Part shown: piece by piece, positions 9,492 to 19,068 of the stretch
How the letters are laid out: each line of letters opens with the position of its first letter
Numbering within the stretch: the stretch's first letter is position 1
Assembly: GCF_037892605.1 (NCBI RefSeq)
Contig: NZ_JBBKTU010000001.1
Span: 4,278,001-4,342,000 of the forward strand
Reading direction: 5' to 3'
Source of the DNA: Lacibacter sp. H407
Lineage (GTDB): Bacteria; Bacteroidota; Bacteroidia; Chitinophagales; Chitinophagaceae
Length of the DNA stretch: 64,000 bases
Notes under the pieces: model-generated
What the model saw: only the letters and a program-made list of their open reading frames with translations
The model's database searches: none
What the model was told of the DNA's origin: nothing
Position numbers and translations under genes: made by a program

Positions 9492-10460
9492 ATGAAGAAA
9501 AACTTACTACCCGGAATTGCCTGTTTGATCATGTTGAGCCTGGTGATTGTATCCTTCACCCAAAAAAATAATTCAAGGGCGGCAGGTAAAATCAGAACCA
9601 TCGTAATTGATGCAGGGCATGGTTTTAAAGGAACCATCGGCGCACGTCACGGATCGTTTGGAACCGAGGTATCGGAAGATCAGATCTCGTACGAAGTTTC
9701 CAAAAAATTAGTGTCCATTCTTCAAAGTGAGATGCCCGATGTAAAAATTCTGGAATCAAGACCCACGATTTATTTTGTTGATAACAGAGCCCGTGCAAGC
9801 TTTGCTAATAACAACAAAGGCGATCTGTTTGTATCGATCCATTGCAATTTTGTTCCCAAACTCAGAGAAGTAAAGCGTGAAGGCTCACGAAAGGAAACCT
9901 ATTATGTAACAACTGGTAAAGGAAAGAGCAAAAAAAGAATCAAGAAAACAAGAACAGTTCCTGTTTTTAAAACATACTACCACCCCAACCCTGCACACGG
10001 CACCGAAACTTATGTGTTTGCGGCACATAAGCAAGATGAGAAAGAAGATATTATCATGGAAAATGGCGACATCTTTAATAATGAAGAAGATGATGGCAGT
10101 TTGAATGTGAACATCAACGACCCAATTGTTAAGCAGCAGGTAGCGCTGTGGAGCAAACAGTTTTTTGCAAATAGTGTAAAACTGGCGAGTATCGTTGAGG
10201 AAGAATTTGTGGGAATTGGCCGTTTCAGCCGTGGAGTAAAACAGCGGCAGGTAGGTATTTGGGTGCTGCAGGCCACCGCTATGCCGAGTATTTTAATTGA
10301 ATTGGGCTTTCTTTCACACCGGCCTGAAGAGGAATATCTCATGAGTGCCGATGGTCAACAACAAATGGCACAAAGTATCTCAGCTTCTATTAAACGATAT
10401 AAAGACCTCGTTGAAAAGTCTCCAACTGTACAAAATACAGCAGATAACGTTCGTAAATAG
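9492..10460 (+). CDS. N-acetylmuramoyl-L-alanine amidase (Amidase_3)
   Basis: 322 residues. This zinc hydrolase cuts the stem peptide from peptidoglycan, usually during cell separation. Residues 1-25 form a signal/anchor. Zinc and catalytic motifs are visible: IVIDAGHG (His), TEVSEDQISYE (Glu), FVSIHCNF (His) and the C-terminal ILIELGFLSH (catalytic Glu). A basic insertion (GKGKSKKRIKKTRT) near residue 145 lies where many Bacteroidota AmiC homologues also have insertions. It heads a block with MCE and OstA genes. Confidence 0.92.
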   Translation: MKKNLLPGIACLIMLSLVIVSFTQKNNSRAAGKIRTIVIDAGHGFKGTIGARHGSFGTEVSEDQISYEVSKKLVSILQSEMPDVKILESRPTIYFVDNRARASFANNNKGDLFVSIHCNFVPKLREVKREGSRKETYYVTTGKGKSKKRIKKTRTVPVFKTYYHPNPAHGTETYVFAAHKQDEKEDIIMENGDIFNNEEDDGSLNVNINDPIVKQQVALWSKQFFANSVKLASIVEEEFVGIGRFSRGVKQRQVGIWVLQATAMPSILIELGFLSHRPEEEYLMSADGQQQMAQSISASIKRYKDLVEKSPTVQNTADNVRK

Positions 10461-10648
10461 ACGTATTCTGCGATCGTAACTGTTAGTTTCCCCGTAACTC
10501 TTCTTTGTGGGGGATAAACATTTCTTATTTTTGGCCGGGGAGCCAATTAACAGACTTCCCCATCACCAACACATTCCAGCGAAAACACGCATTCTGATAT
10601 TACATAGCAATGCGGGAACATGTGATGGAGTGAATAAAAAAATAACAC

Positions 10649-11638
10649 ATGAAAGTTTCAAACGAAACCAAAGTAGGCGCCTTAACAGTTATTGCAGTTA
10701 CCCTTCTTGTTCTTGGCTTTAATTTTTTAAAAGGAAAGAGTTTACTTAAAAAATCAAACGTACTCTATGCCCGTTTTCCGGATGTAGGTTCACTGGAAGT
10801 AGCCAACCAGGTTAAGATCAAAGGCTTTCGCATTGGTAATGTTTATAAGATCGATAATCTTGATAAAGATGTAAGTGAAGTGATCGTAACCATCACTTTG
10901 CTTGAAGATGTGAACATCCCGAATAATTCGGTAGCTATCATCAATAGCAGTTTAACAGGAAGTGCTTCTATTAGTGTGGTACCCGGTAATTCAACAAGTT
11001 TTCTTGCAAAAGGTGATACGTTGCAAAGCACCAGCAATCCCGATATTCTTTCGAAAGTAATGAACAGTGTAGATCCGGTAATGGTGAATATCAAACAGGC
11101 CGTTGATTCAATCAAGTTGGTATTGAGTAATGTAAACAGTTTGTTTGATGAAAAAACAAAATCGAACCTGAAATATGTGATCGCCAATTTGAAAACTACT
11201 TCGGATAATCTGGCTGTAATGTTGGATAGCAAAAACGGATCACTTGCCAAGACATTGAATAATGTTGAAACCTTTACCACCAATCTCAATACAAACAACG
11301 AAAAGCTGAACACCACCATTGAGAATCTGAAAAACACATCCCAAACCTTATCAGAAATTCAGATCAAAGAAACAGTTGCCAATCTTAACACGACCATCAC
11401 ACAATTACAGGGAATTTTGCAGAAGGCCAATAAGGGTGATGGTACACTTGGATTGTTGATCAATGATCCGAAACTGTATAATAATTTACAGAATACAAGC
11501 AGAAGCCTCAATATTCTTTTGGATGATTTCAAATTGCATCCGAAACGTTATGTAAGCTTCTCTGTATTTGGAAAAAAAGAAAAAACAGAACCACTTAAAG
11601 CACCATTGGCCGACAGTATCAATAACAATCAAAAATAA
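10649..11638 (+). CDS. MlaD/MCE-family lipid transport protein
   Basis: 329 residues: one N-terminal membrane helix (about 8-28), then an MCE domain (about 40-115, with PDVGSLEVANQVKIKGFRIG), then a long helical region that probably forms a needle or coiled coil. MCE proteins build periplasmic channels carrying lipids between the membranes; the partner ATPase and permease are not in this window. Immediately followed (no gap) by the OstA-like gene, suggesting one transcript. Confidence 0.87.
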   Translation: MKVSNETKVGALTVIAVTLLVLGFNFLKGKSLLKKSNVLYARFPDVGSLEVANQVKIKGFRIGNVYKIDNLDKDVSEVIVTITLLEDVNIPNNSVAIINSSLTGSASISVVPGNSTSFLAKGDTLQSTSNPDILSKVMNSVDPVMVNIKQAVDSIKLVLSNVNSLFDEKTKSNLKYVIANLKTTSDNLAVMLDSKNGSLAKTLNNVETFTTNLNTNNEKLNTTIENLKNTSQTLSEIQIKETVANLNTTITQLQGILQKANKGDGTLGLLINDPKLYNNLQNTSRSLNILLDDFKLHPKRYVSFSVFGKKEKTEPLKAPLADSINNNQK

Positions 11639-13567
11639 TTGAACGTGGGCTTTCGCTTTGGTTTGCTGTGCTGTTTGCTTTTGTGTATAAATGGATTGTA
11701 CGCACAAAAAAGAACAGCTCCTCCCCGTCCATCACAAACAAGTGACACGGTACGTGTTGTTGAAATTCTCAAAACCAATCATTTTGACTTTCGAACAATT
11801 GACTCGGTCACACAACTCCAAATTTTTGTAGGCGATGTGCATATACGCCAGGGAGCTACACTGTTTTGGGCCGACAGTGTGGTGTTAAATGAGAAAACAA
11901 ATTTCTTGCAGGCATACGGTAATGTGCACATCAAAGAAGCCGACTCTGTAAATATTTATTCGCAATACCTGCAATACGATGGCAATAAAAAACTTGCCAC
12001 CTTTCGAAACAACGTAAAGCTCAGCGACCCTAACAGTACCCTCTATACCAATGAAATGGATTACGACATGAATGGTAAAGTGGGTACCTATCGCAATGGC
12101 GGACGTATTGAGAGCAAACAAACCACACTTACCAGTAATGTGGGTTTTTATTATGCAGATATAAAAGATATTTATTTCATTGGCGATGTAAAAATGAGCG
12201 ACCCTGAAGTTGCACTTGCCAGCGATTCGTTGTTATATAATACCAGCAGCCAGGTTGCAACCTTTATTGCTCCCACCACCATTAAAACAGGCAAATCGGT
12301 CATTAATACAAGAGAAGGTTACTATGATCTGAAATTGAAACAAGCCAAATTCGGCAGCCGCTCCCGCATGCAGGATAGTACCTCAACAATGGTGGCTGAT
12401 GATTTTGCCTTTGATGATAAAACAGGTTTTGGTGAAGCCAAAGGAAATGTACAATACAAAGACACTGCGCAAGGCGCTCTCCTGTTTGCCAACAGAGTGT
12501 TCTTTAATAAAGAGAAGAAGAATTTTCTTGCTACCGAGAAACCGGTGATGGTGGTGGTACAAAAAAGTGATTCGGTTTACATTGCTGCCGACACCATCTA
12601 TTCAGGCTTGATGCAAGATCTGGCACAAATGAAGAATGGATACATCACTGCATTTGATACGGTGAAAGGGAAACAGGTGCTGCGAGTTGATTCAATACTT
12701 TCAAACGATTCCATTGTGATCGTATCACCCGATTCAGCAAAAGTAATTGCTGATAGTATTGCTGCTGTGCAGCAAAAAGATTCGATCGCTGTACCGGTTA
12801 TTTCTCCACCTGTTCTTGAAAAAACAAAACCATTACCGGTAAAAGATTCGGTGATCACAACCAAACCACCGGTATTACGGAATAAGCCTGTGATTGTACA
12901 AACTGATTCAATTAAAATTCCGCTTGCAGACAGTAATCTTGTTGCAGTTGTTGATACAACTATCAAAAAACGCATCCGGCCAAAAGAAGAAACTGATACC
13001 ATCCGCTTTATCACTGCATTCAGGAATGTTCGCATTTTTAATGATTCGTTACAAGCTACTTCCGATAGCTTATTTTATTCCGGAGTTGACAGTGTGTTTG
13101 AATTATACCACAATCCTGTTGCATGGAGCAAAGGCAGCCAGGTATCGGGCGACACAATATTTGTGTTCACTGAAAACAAAAAGCCCAAGCGTATGTATGT
13201 GTTTGAGAACGGGCTGCTGGTACAAAATGTAAAAGAAACGGCGGAGTTCTTTAACCAGATCAAAGGCCGTACTATCAATGCTTATTTTATTGATGGTGAA
13301 CTTGATTTTGTAAAAGCAAAAGGCACAGCAGAAAGTATTTATTATGCACAGGACGATGATAGTGCCTATGTGGGAATGAACAGAACAACGGCTGATATGA
13401 TCGATATGTTTTTTAAAGACCGCAGTCCGCAGAAAATAAAATACAGCAGTTCAGTAAAAGGTACCACCTTCCCTATCCGTCAGTTACCAAACGATCAAAA
13501 GAAATTATCAAACTTTCAATGGCTGGAAAGTAAACGCCCCAAAAGTAAACTGGAATTATTTTTATAA
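11639..13567 (+). CDS. OstA/LptA-like periplasmic protein
   Basis: 642 residues. Signal peptide at about 1-22 (GLLCCLLLCINGLYAQ), then an OstA/LptA-type beta-jellyroll domain (about 45-260). This is the fold of the LPS bridge that carries lipid A between inner and outer membrane. The region from about 370 to 460 is a Pro/Lys/Asp-rich linker, followed by a second beta-rich domain. No ATG is available: TTG at 11639, right after the MCE stop, or GTG at 11645 are the possible starts. The neighbouring lptD supports a role in LPS transport. Confidence 0.78.
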   Translation: MNVGFRFGLLCCLLLCINGLYAQKRTAPPRPSQTSDTVRVVEILKTNHFDFRTIDSVTQLQIFVGDVHIRQGATLFWADSVVLNEKTNFLQAYGNVHIKEADSVNIYSQYLQYDGNKKLATFRNNVKLSDPNSTLYTNEMDYDMNGKVGTYRNGGRIESKQTTLTSNVGFYYADIKDIYFIGDVKMSDPEVALASDSLLYNTSSQVATFIAPTTIKTGKSVINTREGYYDLKLKQAKFGSRSRMQDSTSTMVADDFAFDDKTGFGEAKGNVQYKDTAQGALLFANRVFFNKEKKNFLATEKPVMVVVQKSDSVYIAADTIYSGLMQDLAQMKNGYITAFDTVKGKQVLRVDSILSNDSIVIVSPDSAKVIADSIAAVQQKDSIAVPVISPPVLEKTKPLPVKDSVITTKPPVLRNKPVIVQTDSIKIPLADSNLVAVVDTTIKKRIRPKEETDTIRFITAFRNVRIFNDSLQATSDSLFYSGVDSVFELYHNPVAWSKGSQVSGDTIFVFTENKKPKRMYVFENGLLVQNVKETAEFFNQIKGRTINAYFIDGELDFVKAKGTAESIYYAQDDDSAYVGMNRTTADMIDMFFKDRSPQKIKYSSSVKGTTFPIRQLPNDQKKLSNFQWLESKRPKSKLELFL

Positions 13568-13574
13568 AGCTTGC

Positions 13575-14849
13575 TTAGAAAAAAGCACGTTCTAAAAGAA
13601 AGACGGCGATCCCTGCAAAGAAACCAATCAATGCTAACCAGCTGATCTTTTTCAAATACCACATAAAGTTGATGGCTTCAATTCCCATGGCCGCAACGCC
13701 TGCTGCGGAGCCAATAATAATTGCACTGCCGCCTGTACCCGTTGTTAATGCAAGAAATTCCCAAAACGGATGATCGGTTGGATACGTTGTAAGATCGTAC
13801 ATGCCTTGTGCTGCAGCAACAAGCGGCACGTTATCGACCAATGCAGAAAGCAATCCCAACGCAGTACCGATCATATAATCGTTCTTTAATAACGCATTGA
13901 GATGTGTGGCAGCTTCAGCAAGTAAACCGTTCGATTGCAAAGCAGCTACGGCAAGCAGGATACCAAGAAAAAACAGGATGCTGGGAGTATCAATTCGCTG
14001 CAAGGCATGTGCAACACTAAACCGTTGTACGGCCGTTGATTCTTTCTTCTTGTGAATAATCGTTGTTATGATCCACATAAAACCTAATGCCAGCAGCATG
14101 CCCATAAAAGGCGGCAAATGTGTGACGGTTTTAAATACCGGAACAAAAAGAAGAAAACCTAAACCTGATACAAGAATAATTTTCCCATCTCTTTTATCAA
14201 CATCTGAATCGGATGCTTTTGGCATCGCAATGATCTTCTTGCCTTTGAATTTATACATCACAATTAAAACAGGAATAAAAGCTGCAGCTACACTTGGAAA
14301 AAATATTTGTGTAATGATACTGTAAGCAGTGATCTGTCCGCCGATCCACAGCATGGTAGTGGTAACATCACCTAACGGCGACCATGCACCACCGGCATTT
14401 GCAGCAATAACGATCATACCTGCAAACCAAAGCCTGTCCTCTCTGTCGCTCAGTAATTTGGCGCACAAAGAAGTCATTACAATAGTGGTGGTTAGGTTAT
14501 CCAGTAAGGATGATAAGAAAAAAGTGATCACCGAAACGATCAACAACAACCGGCTTTTATTGGTGGTATTGATCTGGCGGGTAATAATGGAGAATCCATT
14601 GTGTGAGTCGATCAATTCCACAATCGTCATTGCTCCCAACAGAAAAAACAGAATAGAACCGATCTCTCCCAAATGATGCAGTAATTCTTCGTTTACAAAG
14701 TGAGCTGAATCGCTTTCGAATATAAAGATCGTCCAGCAAAGTACACCGGTCATTAAAGCAGTCGCCGCCTTATTAATCTTGACAGTATGTTCGAGTGCAA
14801 TCAGTAGGTAGCCGAGTATAAATATCGAAACGATCAGAATTGTAGCCAT
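13575..14849 (-). CDS. nhaD: NhaD-type Na+/H+ antiporter
   Basis: 424 residues from the ATG at 14849 (an in-frame TTG lies 24 bp upstream). It has about eleven to thirteen hydrophobic segments of the ion-transporter superfamily. Typical conserved features include SSLLDNLTTTIVMTSL, GGAWSPLGDVTTTMLW, LSALVDNVPLVAA and TTGTGGSAIIIGSAAG. It exchanges Na+ (or Li+) for H+ across the inner membrane. It converges with the OstA-like gene with only 7 bp between them. A second Na+/H+-related pump candidate in this window is the pyrophosphatase at 26.7 kb. Confidence 0.9.
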   Translation of the reverse strand: MATILIVSIFILGYLLIALEHTVKINKAATALMTGVLCWTIFIFESDSAHFVNEELLHHLGEIGSILFFLLGAMTIVELIDSHNGFSIITRQINTTNKSRLLLIVSVITFFLSSLLDNLTTTIVMTSLCAKLLSDREDRLWFAGMIVIAANAGGAWSPLGDVTTTMLWIGGQITAYSIITQIFFPSVAAAFIPVLIVMYKFKGKKIIAMPKASDSDVDKRDGKIILVSGLGFLLFVPVFKTVTHLPPFMGMLLALGFMWIITTIIHKKKESTAVQRFSVAHALQRIDTPSILFFLGILLAVAALQSNGLLAEAATHLNALLKNDYMIGTALGLLSALVDNVPLVAAAQGMYDLTTYPTDHPFWEFLALTTGTGGSAIIIGSAAGVAAMGIEAINFMWYLKKISWLALIGFFAGIAVFLLERAFF

Positions 14850-15087
14850 CTGTGCCTGTATTAAAGGCTGCAAAGATAGTCCCTAATAAAAAGAACGGTC
14901 GTAATCATTGCGTTTGATTCAACGATATGAGTTTACTATGTAAAATTTGTTAAGCTTTCTTTCACACAGCAAAACAAAAAAACAACGTTTCAGTTACAGG
15001 AAAACACAAACCGGTCAGGAATTTTATTCCAACTGGTAACAAAGCAATTGGCATTATTTTAGCAAACATTTTATCAATCATCTATCC

Positions 15088-15546
15088 ATGTTTCAAAAAA
15101 GCAGTCTCGTATTTCTTATTGTGTCTGTTCTAACCATTTCAGCTTCTTTCGCTCAATACCGTCATCAGGCAGGTGTTCGGCTAGGCAGTAACGATCAGGT
15201 TGTTGCTACGGGATTCACCTACCGCTATCATTTCAATAACAACAAAGCTGTAGAAGCCATCCTTAACCTCCGAGATCCACTTGCATTGGGTGCCATGTAT
15301 GAAATATTTAAACCCATCGGAGCGGTTGAAAACCTGCATTGGTTTTATGGAGGTGGCGCTTTTGTTGGATTTACAGGGTTTGATAATTTCGGCCTGTTAG
15401 GAATTGCCGGTCTCGACTATCAATTTACAGAAGTGCCCATTAATTTATCGATCGACTGGAAACCAGAGCTAACATTGATCGAAGGTGTTCAATTCAGAGC
15501 TTCAACCGTTGCCGTTTCTGTTCGCTTTGCATTTCTGAAAAAATAA
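15088..15546 (+). CDS. Small outer-membrane beta-barrel protein
   Basis: 152 residues with a signal peptide (cleavage near SASFAQ) and alternating strands (HQAGVRLGSNDQVVATGFTYRY). It ends VSVRFAFLKK, as expected for an eight-stranded barrel. No function is assigned. It is a monocistronic unit closed by a hairpin terminator. Confidence 0.65.
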   Translation: MFQKSSLVFLIVSVLTISASFAQYRHQAGVRLGSNDQVVATGFTYRYHFNNNKAVEAILNLRDPLALGAMYEIFKPIGAVENLHWFYGGGAFVGFTGFDNFGLLGIAGLDYQFTEVPINLSIDWKPELTLIEGVQFRASTVAVSVRFAFLKK

Positions 15547-15566
15547 TTTGTTCTCTTGGTCTCTTG

Positions 15567-15595
15567 AAAGGTCTGATCGTTATCAGGCCTTTTTG
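15567..15595 (+). terminator. Rho-independent terminator
   Basis: AAAGGTCTGAT / ATCAGGCCTTTTT with a CGTT loop, 20 bp after the stop of the barrel gene, with a T-run on the plus strand. Confidence 0.8.
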
Positions 15596-15619
15596 TATTT
15601 GCAATTGTAACTTTAGCGT

Positions 15620-17131
15620 ATGAAAATCTTTTCAGCCGAACAGATCAAAGCATGGGATGCATACACAATTGAGCATGAACCAATTTCTTCCATTGATCTG
15701 ATGGAACGTGCCGCCACCGCCTGTGCAGAATGGATCATGCTGCACCACTTCTCCAAAAAGAAGCTACATGTTTTTTGCGGTAAAGGAAACAATGGCGGTG
15801 ATGGACTTGCGATCAGCCGACTTCTTTTGCAGGAAGGCTGCAATGTAACCGTGTACATTCTTGAAAATGGAAAACTCGGAACCGATGATTTTCAAAAAAA
15901 TCTTGCAGTATTACACACGCATACAAAAGACATTCATTTTTTACAATCGCCGGAGTTTTTTCCCGCTTTGCAATCAGATGATGTGGCAATTGACGCCTTG
16001 CTTGGAACAGGTTTAAATAAACCATTGGATGGATTAGTTGCTGCATTAGCCGAACATATCACCCACTCTCCTGCTGCCGTTATTTCCATTGATATTCCGT
16101 CGGGGATGTTTGCCGATAAAAGTTGCAAAGAACACACTTGCATCAGAGCCGACTATACACTTAGCTTTCAGCAATACAAAACCTGTTTTTTGATGACTGA
16201 AAATGCAGAATATTGCGGCGATGTGCATTTGCTCAACATTGGTTTGCACCAGGCCTATTATGATCAAACAGTTGCTGAGCATCAATTGATCGACCGGGCA
16301 TTGATCAATACCATTTATCGAAAACGAAAAAACCATTTACACAAAGGCAATTTTGGTCATGCACTGATAACGGCAGGTAGTTATGGAAAAATTGGCGCTG
16401 CTGTATTAAGTGCAGAAGCCTGCTTACGCAGCGGTGCAGGATTACTAACGGTGCACAGCCCACGCTGCGGGTATGATATTTTGCAAACAAGTATTCCCGA
16501 AGCCATGCTGGATACTGATCCGGAAGAACGCTTTCTTTCTACACTTCCAACTGATCTCTTACGCTATGCTGCAATTGGGATTGGACCGGGCATTGGCCTG
16601 CACGAAAAAACAGCGGAACTGTTGTTACAACTGTTGAAGCAAATTCATCAGCCAATTATATTGGATGCCGATGCACTGAATCTCTTATCGATCAAAAAAG
16701 ATATGGCAACATATCTTCATGAAGATTGTTTGCTCACGCCCCATCCAAAAGAATTTGAACGGTTGTTTGGTAAAACAGCAAATGATTTTGAACGGGCCGA
16801 ACTTGCACAACAAAAATCAATTGAGTTAAATTGTGTGATCGTGTTGAAAGGTCATCACACATTTATTGCTTGCCCCAACGGCAATGCATACTTCAACAAT
16901 ACCGGCAATGCAGGTATGGCCACTGCAGGCAGTGGTGATGTATTGACTGGCATACTCACCGGTTTGCTGGCGCAAGGTTATAATACAGAAGAAGCAGCAA
17001 TACTCGGTGTTTATTTACATGGCTTGGCAGGCGATTTAGCTGCACAACAGATATCGCAGGAAGCAATGCTGGCGGGAGATATTGTCAATCATATTGGTGA
17101 TGCATTTTTGCAACTTTCACAAACCAACTGA
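15620..17131 (+). CDS. nnr: Bifunctional NAD(P)H-hydrate epimerase / ADP-dependent dehydratase
   Basis: 503 residues, a cytosolic fusion that repairs hydrated NADH/NADPH. The N-terminal YjeF_N epimerase domain (about 1-215) has the phosphate-binding GKGNNGGDG at 54-62. The C-terminal dehydratase is ribokinase-like (about 225-500) with LLTPHPKEFERL and the nucleotide-binding stretch NTGNAGMATAGSGDVLTG. Both halves look intact. It is followed by a barrel gene after 3 bp. Confidence 0.94.
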   Translation: MKIFSAEQIKAWDAYTIEHEPISSIDLMERAATACAEWIMLHHFSKKKLHVFCGKGNNGGDGLAISRLLLQEGCNVTVYILENGKLGTDDFQKNLAVLHTHTKDIHFLQSPEFFPALQSDDVAIDALLGTGLNKPLDGLVAALAEHITHSPAAVISIDIPSGMFADKSCKEHTCIRADYTLSFQQYKTCFLMTENAEYCGDVHLLNIGLHQAYYDQTVAEHQLIDRALINTIYRKRKNHLHKGNFGHALITAGSYGKIGAAVLSAEACLRSGAGLLTVHSPRCGYDILQTSIPEAMLDTDPEERFLSTLPTDLLRYAAIGIGPGIGLHEKTAELLLQLLKQIHQPIILDADALNLLSIKKDMATYLHEDCLLTPHPKEFERLFGKTANDFERAELAQQKSIELNCVIVLKGHHTFIACPNGNAYFNNTGNAGMATAGSGDVLTGILTGLLAQGYNTEEAAILGVYLHGLAGDLAAQQISQEAMLAGDIVNHIGDAFLQLSQTN

Positions 17132-17134
17132 TGC

Positions 17135-18247
17135 ATGCAGCAACAATCAACTTCTTCTTTTATTGTTGCGTTTATCTGTGTGTTACTAATCAGTCAATTA
17201 AACGTAACAGCACAGTCAACAGATTCTGCTGTTAATAAAAGTCATCTGCTGGTAGTACCTGTTATTTCCCGTTCTATTGAAACCGATTGGTCGTTTGGTG
17301 CCGGCGGCACCTATACATTTTATACAACACGAAAAAAAGATTCAACCACACGTACTTCTTCCATTCGTTTTCTCGGCAGCTATTCGTTGCGGAAGCAATT
17401 TATTTTCACCATCAACGGACCGGTATTTTTTCCGGGTGAAAAATATATTTTAAACAGCCATTTTTCGTACAGCTCGTTCCCCGACCGATTTTGGGGACTG
17501 GGTAATAAAACCCCAACCAGTAACGAAGAAGAATACGATTTCAGACAATTCTATGTACACCTGCATGGCGAACGTTTATTGGGTCATAAAGTATTTGCCG
17601 GATTGATCTATGATTTTCAACGGGTGATCGATATCAATGTAAAAGATGCTGGCCTGTTTGAACAACAACAGGTAGCAGGTCGACAACCTTACCAGGTGTC
17701 GGGTCTTGGTGCCAGTATTTCATGGGATACACGCAACAACACATTCTGGCCCAACAAAGGACATTTACTTTCATTGCAGGCAACGCATTTCACTTCATTG
17801 CTTTTATCAGATCATCGTTACACAAATTTTATTGCTGATGCACGATTGTACAAACGCATTTATCGAAAACAAATTTTGGCGATGCAGGCTTATGGCTTCT
17901 TTAATACAGGAGCAGATGTGCCGATCAGAAGTATTGCATCGCTAGGCGGTGCCGACCGTATGCGTGGTTATTTCAACGGCCGTTACAGAGATGATCATTT
18001 GCTGAGTTTGCAAGCTGAATATCGTGTGCCTGTTTACAAACGCATCAGTGCGGTTGGCTTTGCAGGCGTGGGAGATGTGGCAGGACGATTCAGTACCCTT
18101 TCTTTGACACAACTGAAATATTCATGGGGTGGCGGTTTACGGTTCGCCGTGAACAAACATGAAAAACTACATATCCGCTTCGATTATGGTTTTGGAAAAG
18201 GGAAAGAGAACCAGGGTTTTTATTTACAGTTTGGTGAAGCGTTTTAA
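17135..18247 (+). CDS. Omp85/BamA-superfamily surface antigen
   Basis: 370 residues. Signal peptide at about 1-26, then a 16-strand-type barrel region. The typical C-terminal pattern RIYRKQILAMQ...GGADRMRGYFNGRYRD (RMRGY corresponds to the VRGF/Y loop motif of Omp85) is present, and it ends in a terminal Phe. It has no clear POTRA domains, so it is probably not BamA itself but a short relative. The gene starts 3 bp after nnr, suggesting co-transcription without an obvious functional link. Confidence 0.75.
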   Translation: MQQQSTSSFIVAFICVLLISQLNVTAQSTDSAVNKSHLLVVPVISRSIETDWSFGAGGTYTFYTTRKKDSTTRTSSIRFLGSYSLRKQFIFTINGPVFFPGEKYILNSHFSYSSFPDRFWGLGNKTPTSNEEEYDFRQFYVHLHGERLLGHKVFAGLIYDFQRVIDINVKDAGLFEQQQVAGRQPYQVSGLGASISWDTRNNTFWPNKGHLLSLQATHFTSLLLSDHRYTNFIADARLYKRIYRKQILAMQAYGFFNTGADVPIRSIASLGGADRMRGYFNGRYRDDHLLSLQAEYRVPVYKRISAVGFAGVGDVAGRFSTLSLTQLKYSWGGGLRFAVNKHEKLHIRFDYGFGKGKENQGFYLQFGEAF

Positions 18248-18249
18248 AT

Positions 18250-18280
18250 AAAAAAAGACAGCCGGTTTAAACCAGCTGCC
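18250..18280 (-). terminator. Hairpin with T-run on the minus strand
   Basis: CAGC-C-GGTTTAAACC-A-GCTG palindrome. Read leftward it is followed by seven T residues. It lies just after the Omp85-like stop and probably separates the convergent transcription units. Confidence 0.5.
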
Positions 18281-18305
18281 TTTGAACGTAAGAAAATCTA
18301 ATGCC

Positions 18306-18328
18306 ATGGTTCGTGTCTCACGAACCAT
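18306..18328. repeat. REP-like palindrome, copy 1 (TCT loop)
   Basis: ATGGTTCGTG and CACGAACCAT form a perfect 10-bp stem around TCT. It lies between the convergent Omp85-like and Hsp20 genes. Confidence 0.65.
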
Positions 18329-18344
18329 AAACAATTTCCGTCCT

Positions 18345-18361
18345 GTTCGTGAGACACGAAC
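18345..18361. repeat. REP-like palindrome, copy 2 (AGA loop)
   Basis: GTTCGTG-AGA-CACGAAC, followed by CGGGGCGGGCG. It is the same element as copy 1 in inverted orientation, 16 bp away, as in BIME pairs. Confidence 0.65.
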
Positions 18362-18380
18362 CGGGGCGGGCGTAAATAAC

Positions 18381-18411
18381 AAAAGGCAGTCCGCCGAAAC
18401 GGACCGCCTTT
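18381..18411. terminator. Bidirectional terminator-like hairpin
   Basis: AAAAGGCAGTCCG and CGGACCGCCTTT pair with one mismatch around a short loop. A/T runs on both sides suit termination of the converging Omp85-like and Hsp20 genes. Confidence 0.6.
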
Positions 18412-18452
18412 GACCATAATAAACCCTGTTTGTCAACAGGTAAAAATCAACT

Positions 18453-18848
18453 TTAGCTGATCTTTATTTCCTGTTCTTTGGTTTGCGCTCCTGCAATAAC
18501 GGGGAGGCTCACCTGTAACACACCATCTTCATACTTTGCTGTAATAGCAGAAGCATCAATGGTTTCATCCAATGTAAACGTTCTTACAAAACCTCCACGG
18601 CTGTATTCACGCAACACCCAATCGAAACGTGGAAAGCCATCCGGTGGCGTGTAGGAAATACTTAATTCATTTCCTTTTACATTCACCGCAAAATGTTCTT
18701 TGATGCGGCCCGGTGCAAATACCAGCATTTCGTAACTGGTTCCGGTTTTGTAAATGTTTACGGCGGCTCGTTGCATTGAACGGTAAAGCAGGTGCCGTTT
18801 GCTGCTTCCGTAGTGATCGCCTTTTGCGGCGTGAGACTGATTGTACAT
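18453..18848 (-). CDS. Hsp20/alpha-crystallin small heat-shock protein
   Basis: 131 residues from the ATG at 18848 (MYNQSHAAKGDHYG). The upstream in-frame extension to 19181 runs over a REP-like palindrome and another gene's terminator and has no coding character. The alpha-crystallin domain covers about 35-125: a VNIYKTGTSYEMLVFAPG strand pair, the RGGFVRTFTLDETIDASAITAKYEDGVL region in which the usual GVL motif is preserved, and the tail EQEIKIS, which supplies an IxI-like motif. It is an ATP-independent holdase for unfolded proteins. Confidence 0.9.
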   Translation of the reverse strand: MYNQSHAAKGDHYGSSKRHLLYRSMQRAAVNIYKTGTSYEMLVFAPGRIKEHFAVNVKGNELSISYTPPDGFPRFDWVLREYSRGGFVRTFTLDETIDASAITAKYEDGVLQVSLPVIAGAQTKEQEIKIS

Positions 18849-18977
18849 CGTCTGTTGTTTTAAATGAAAAAATAGATAACAAATAGAAAGACGAGCCGAC
18901 GAAAAAAATACTTTACGATGAAGGTTTGGAATATATTCATGACGAAAGCCAATGCTTTTCCATTTATAAAGCCATGA

Positions 18978-18992
18978 TTCGTGAACACGAAC
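18978..18992. repeat. REP-like palindrome, copy 3
   Basis: TTCGTG-AA-CACGAA followed by CCGGGACGG. It resembles copy 2 (TTCGTG-AGA-CACGAACCGGGG), here upstream of the Hsp20 gene. Confidence 0.5.
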
Positions 18993-19018
18993 CGGGACGG
19001 TGGATACTTCGGGAGACA

Positions 19019-19048
19019 TAAAAAAAGCCCGAACAATACGTTCGGGCT
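19019..19048 (-). terminator. Rho-independent terminator of the sigma factor operon
   Basis: GCCCGAAC / GTTCGGGC with an AATAC loop. On the minus strand it is followed by at least seven T. It lies about 20 bp after the stop at 19069. Confidence 0.82.
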
Positions 19049-19068
19049 TCACCATCGGTATAATATGT

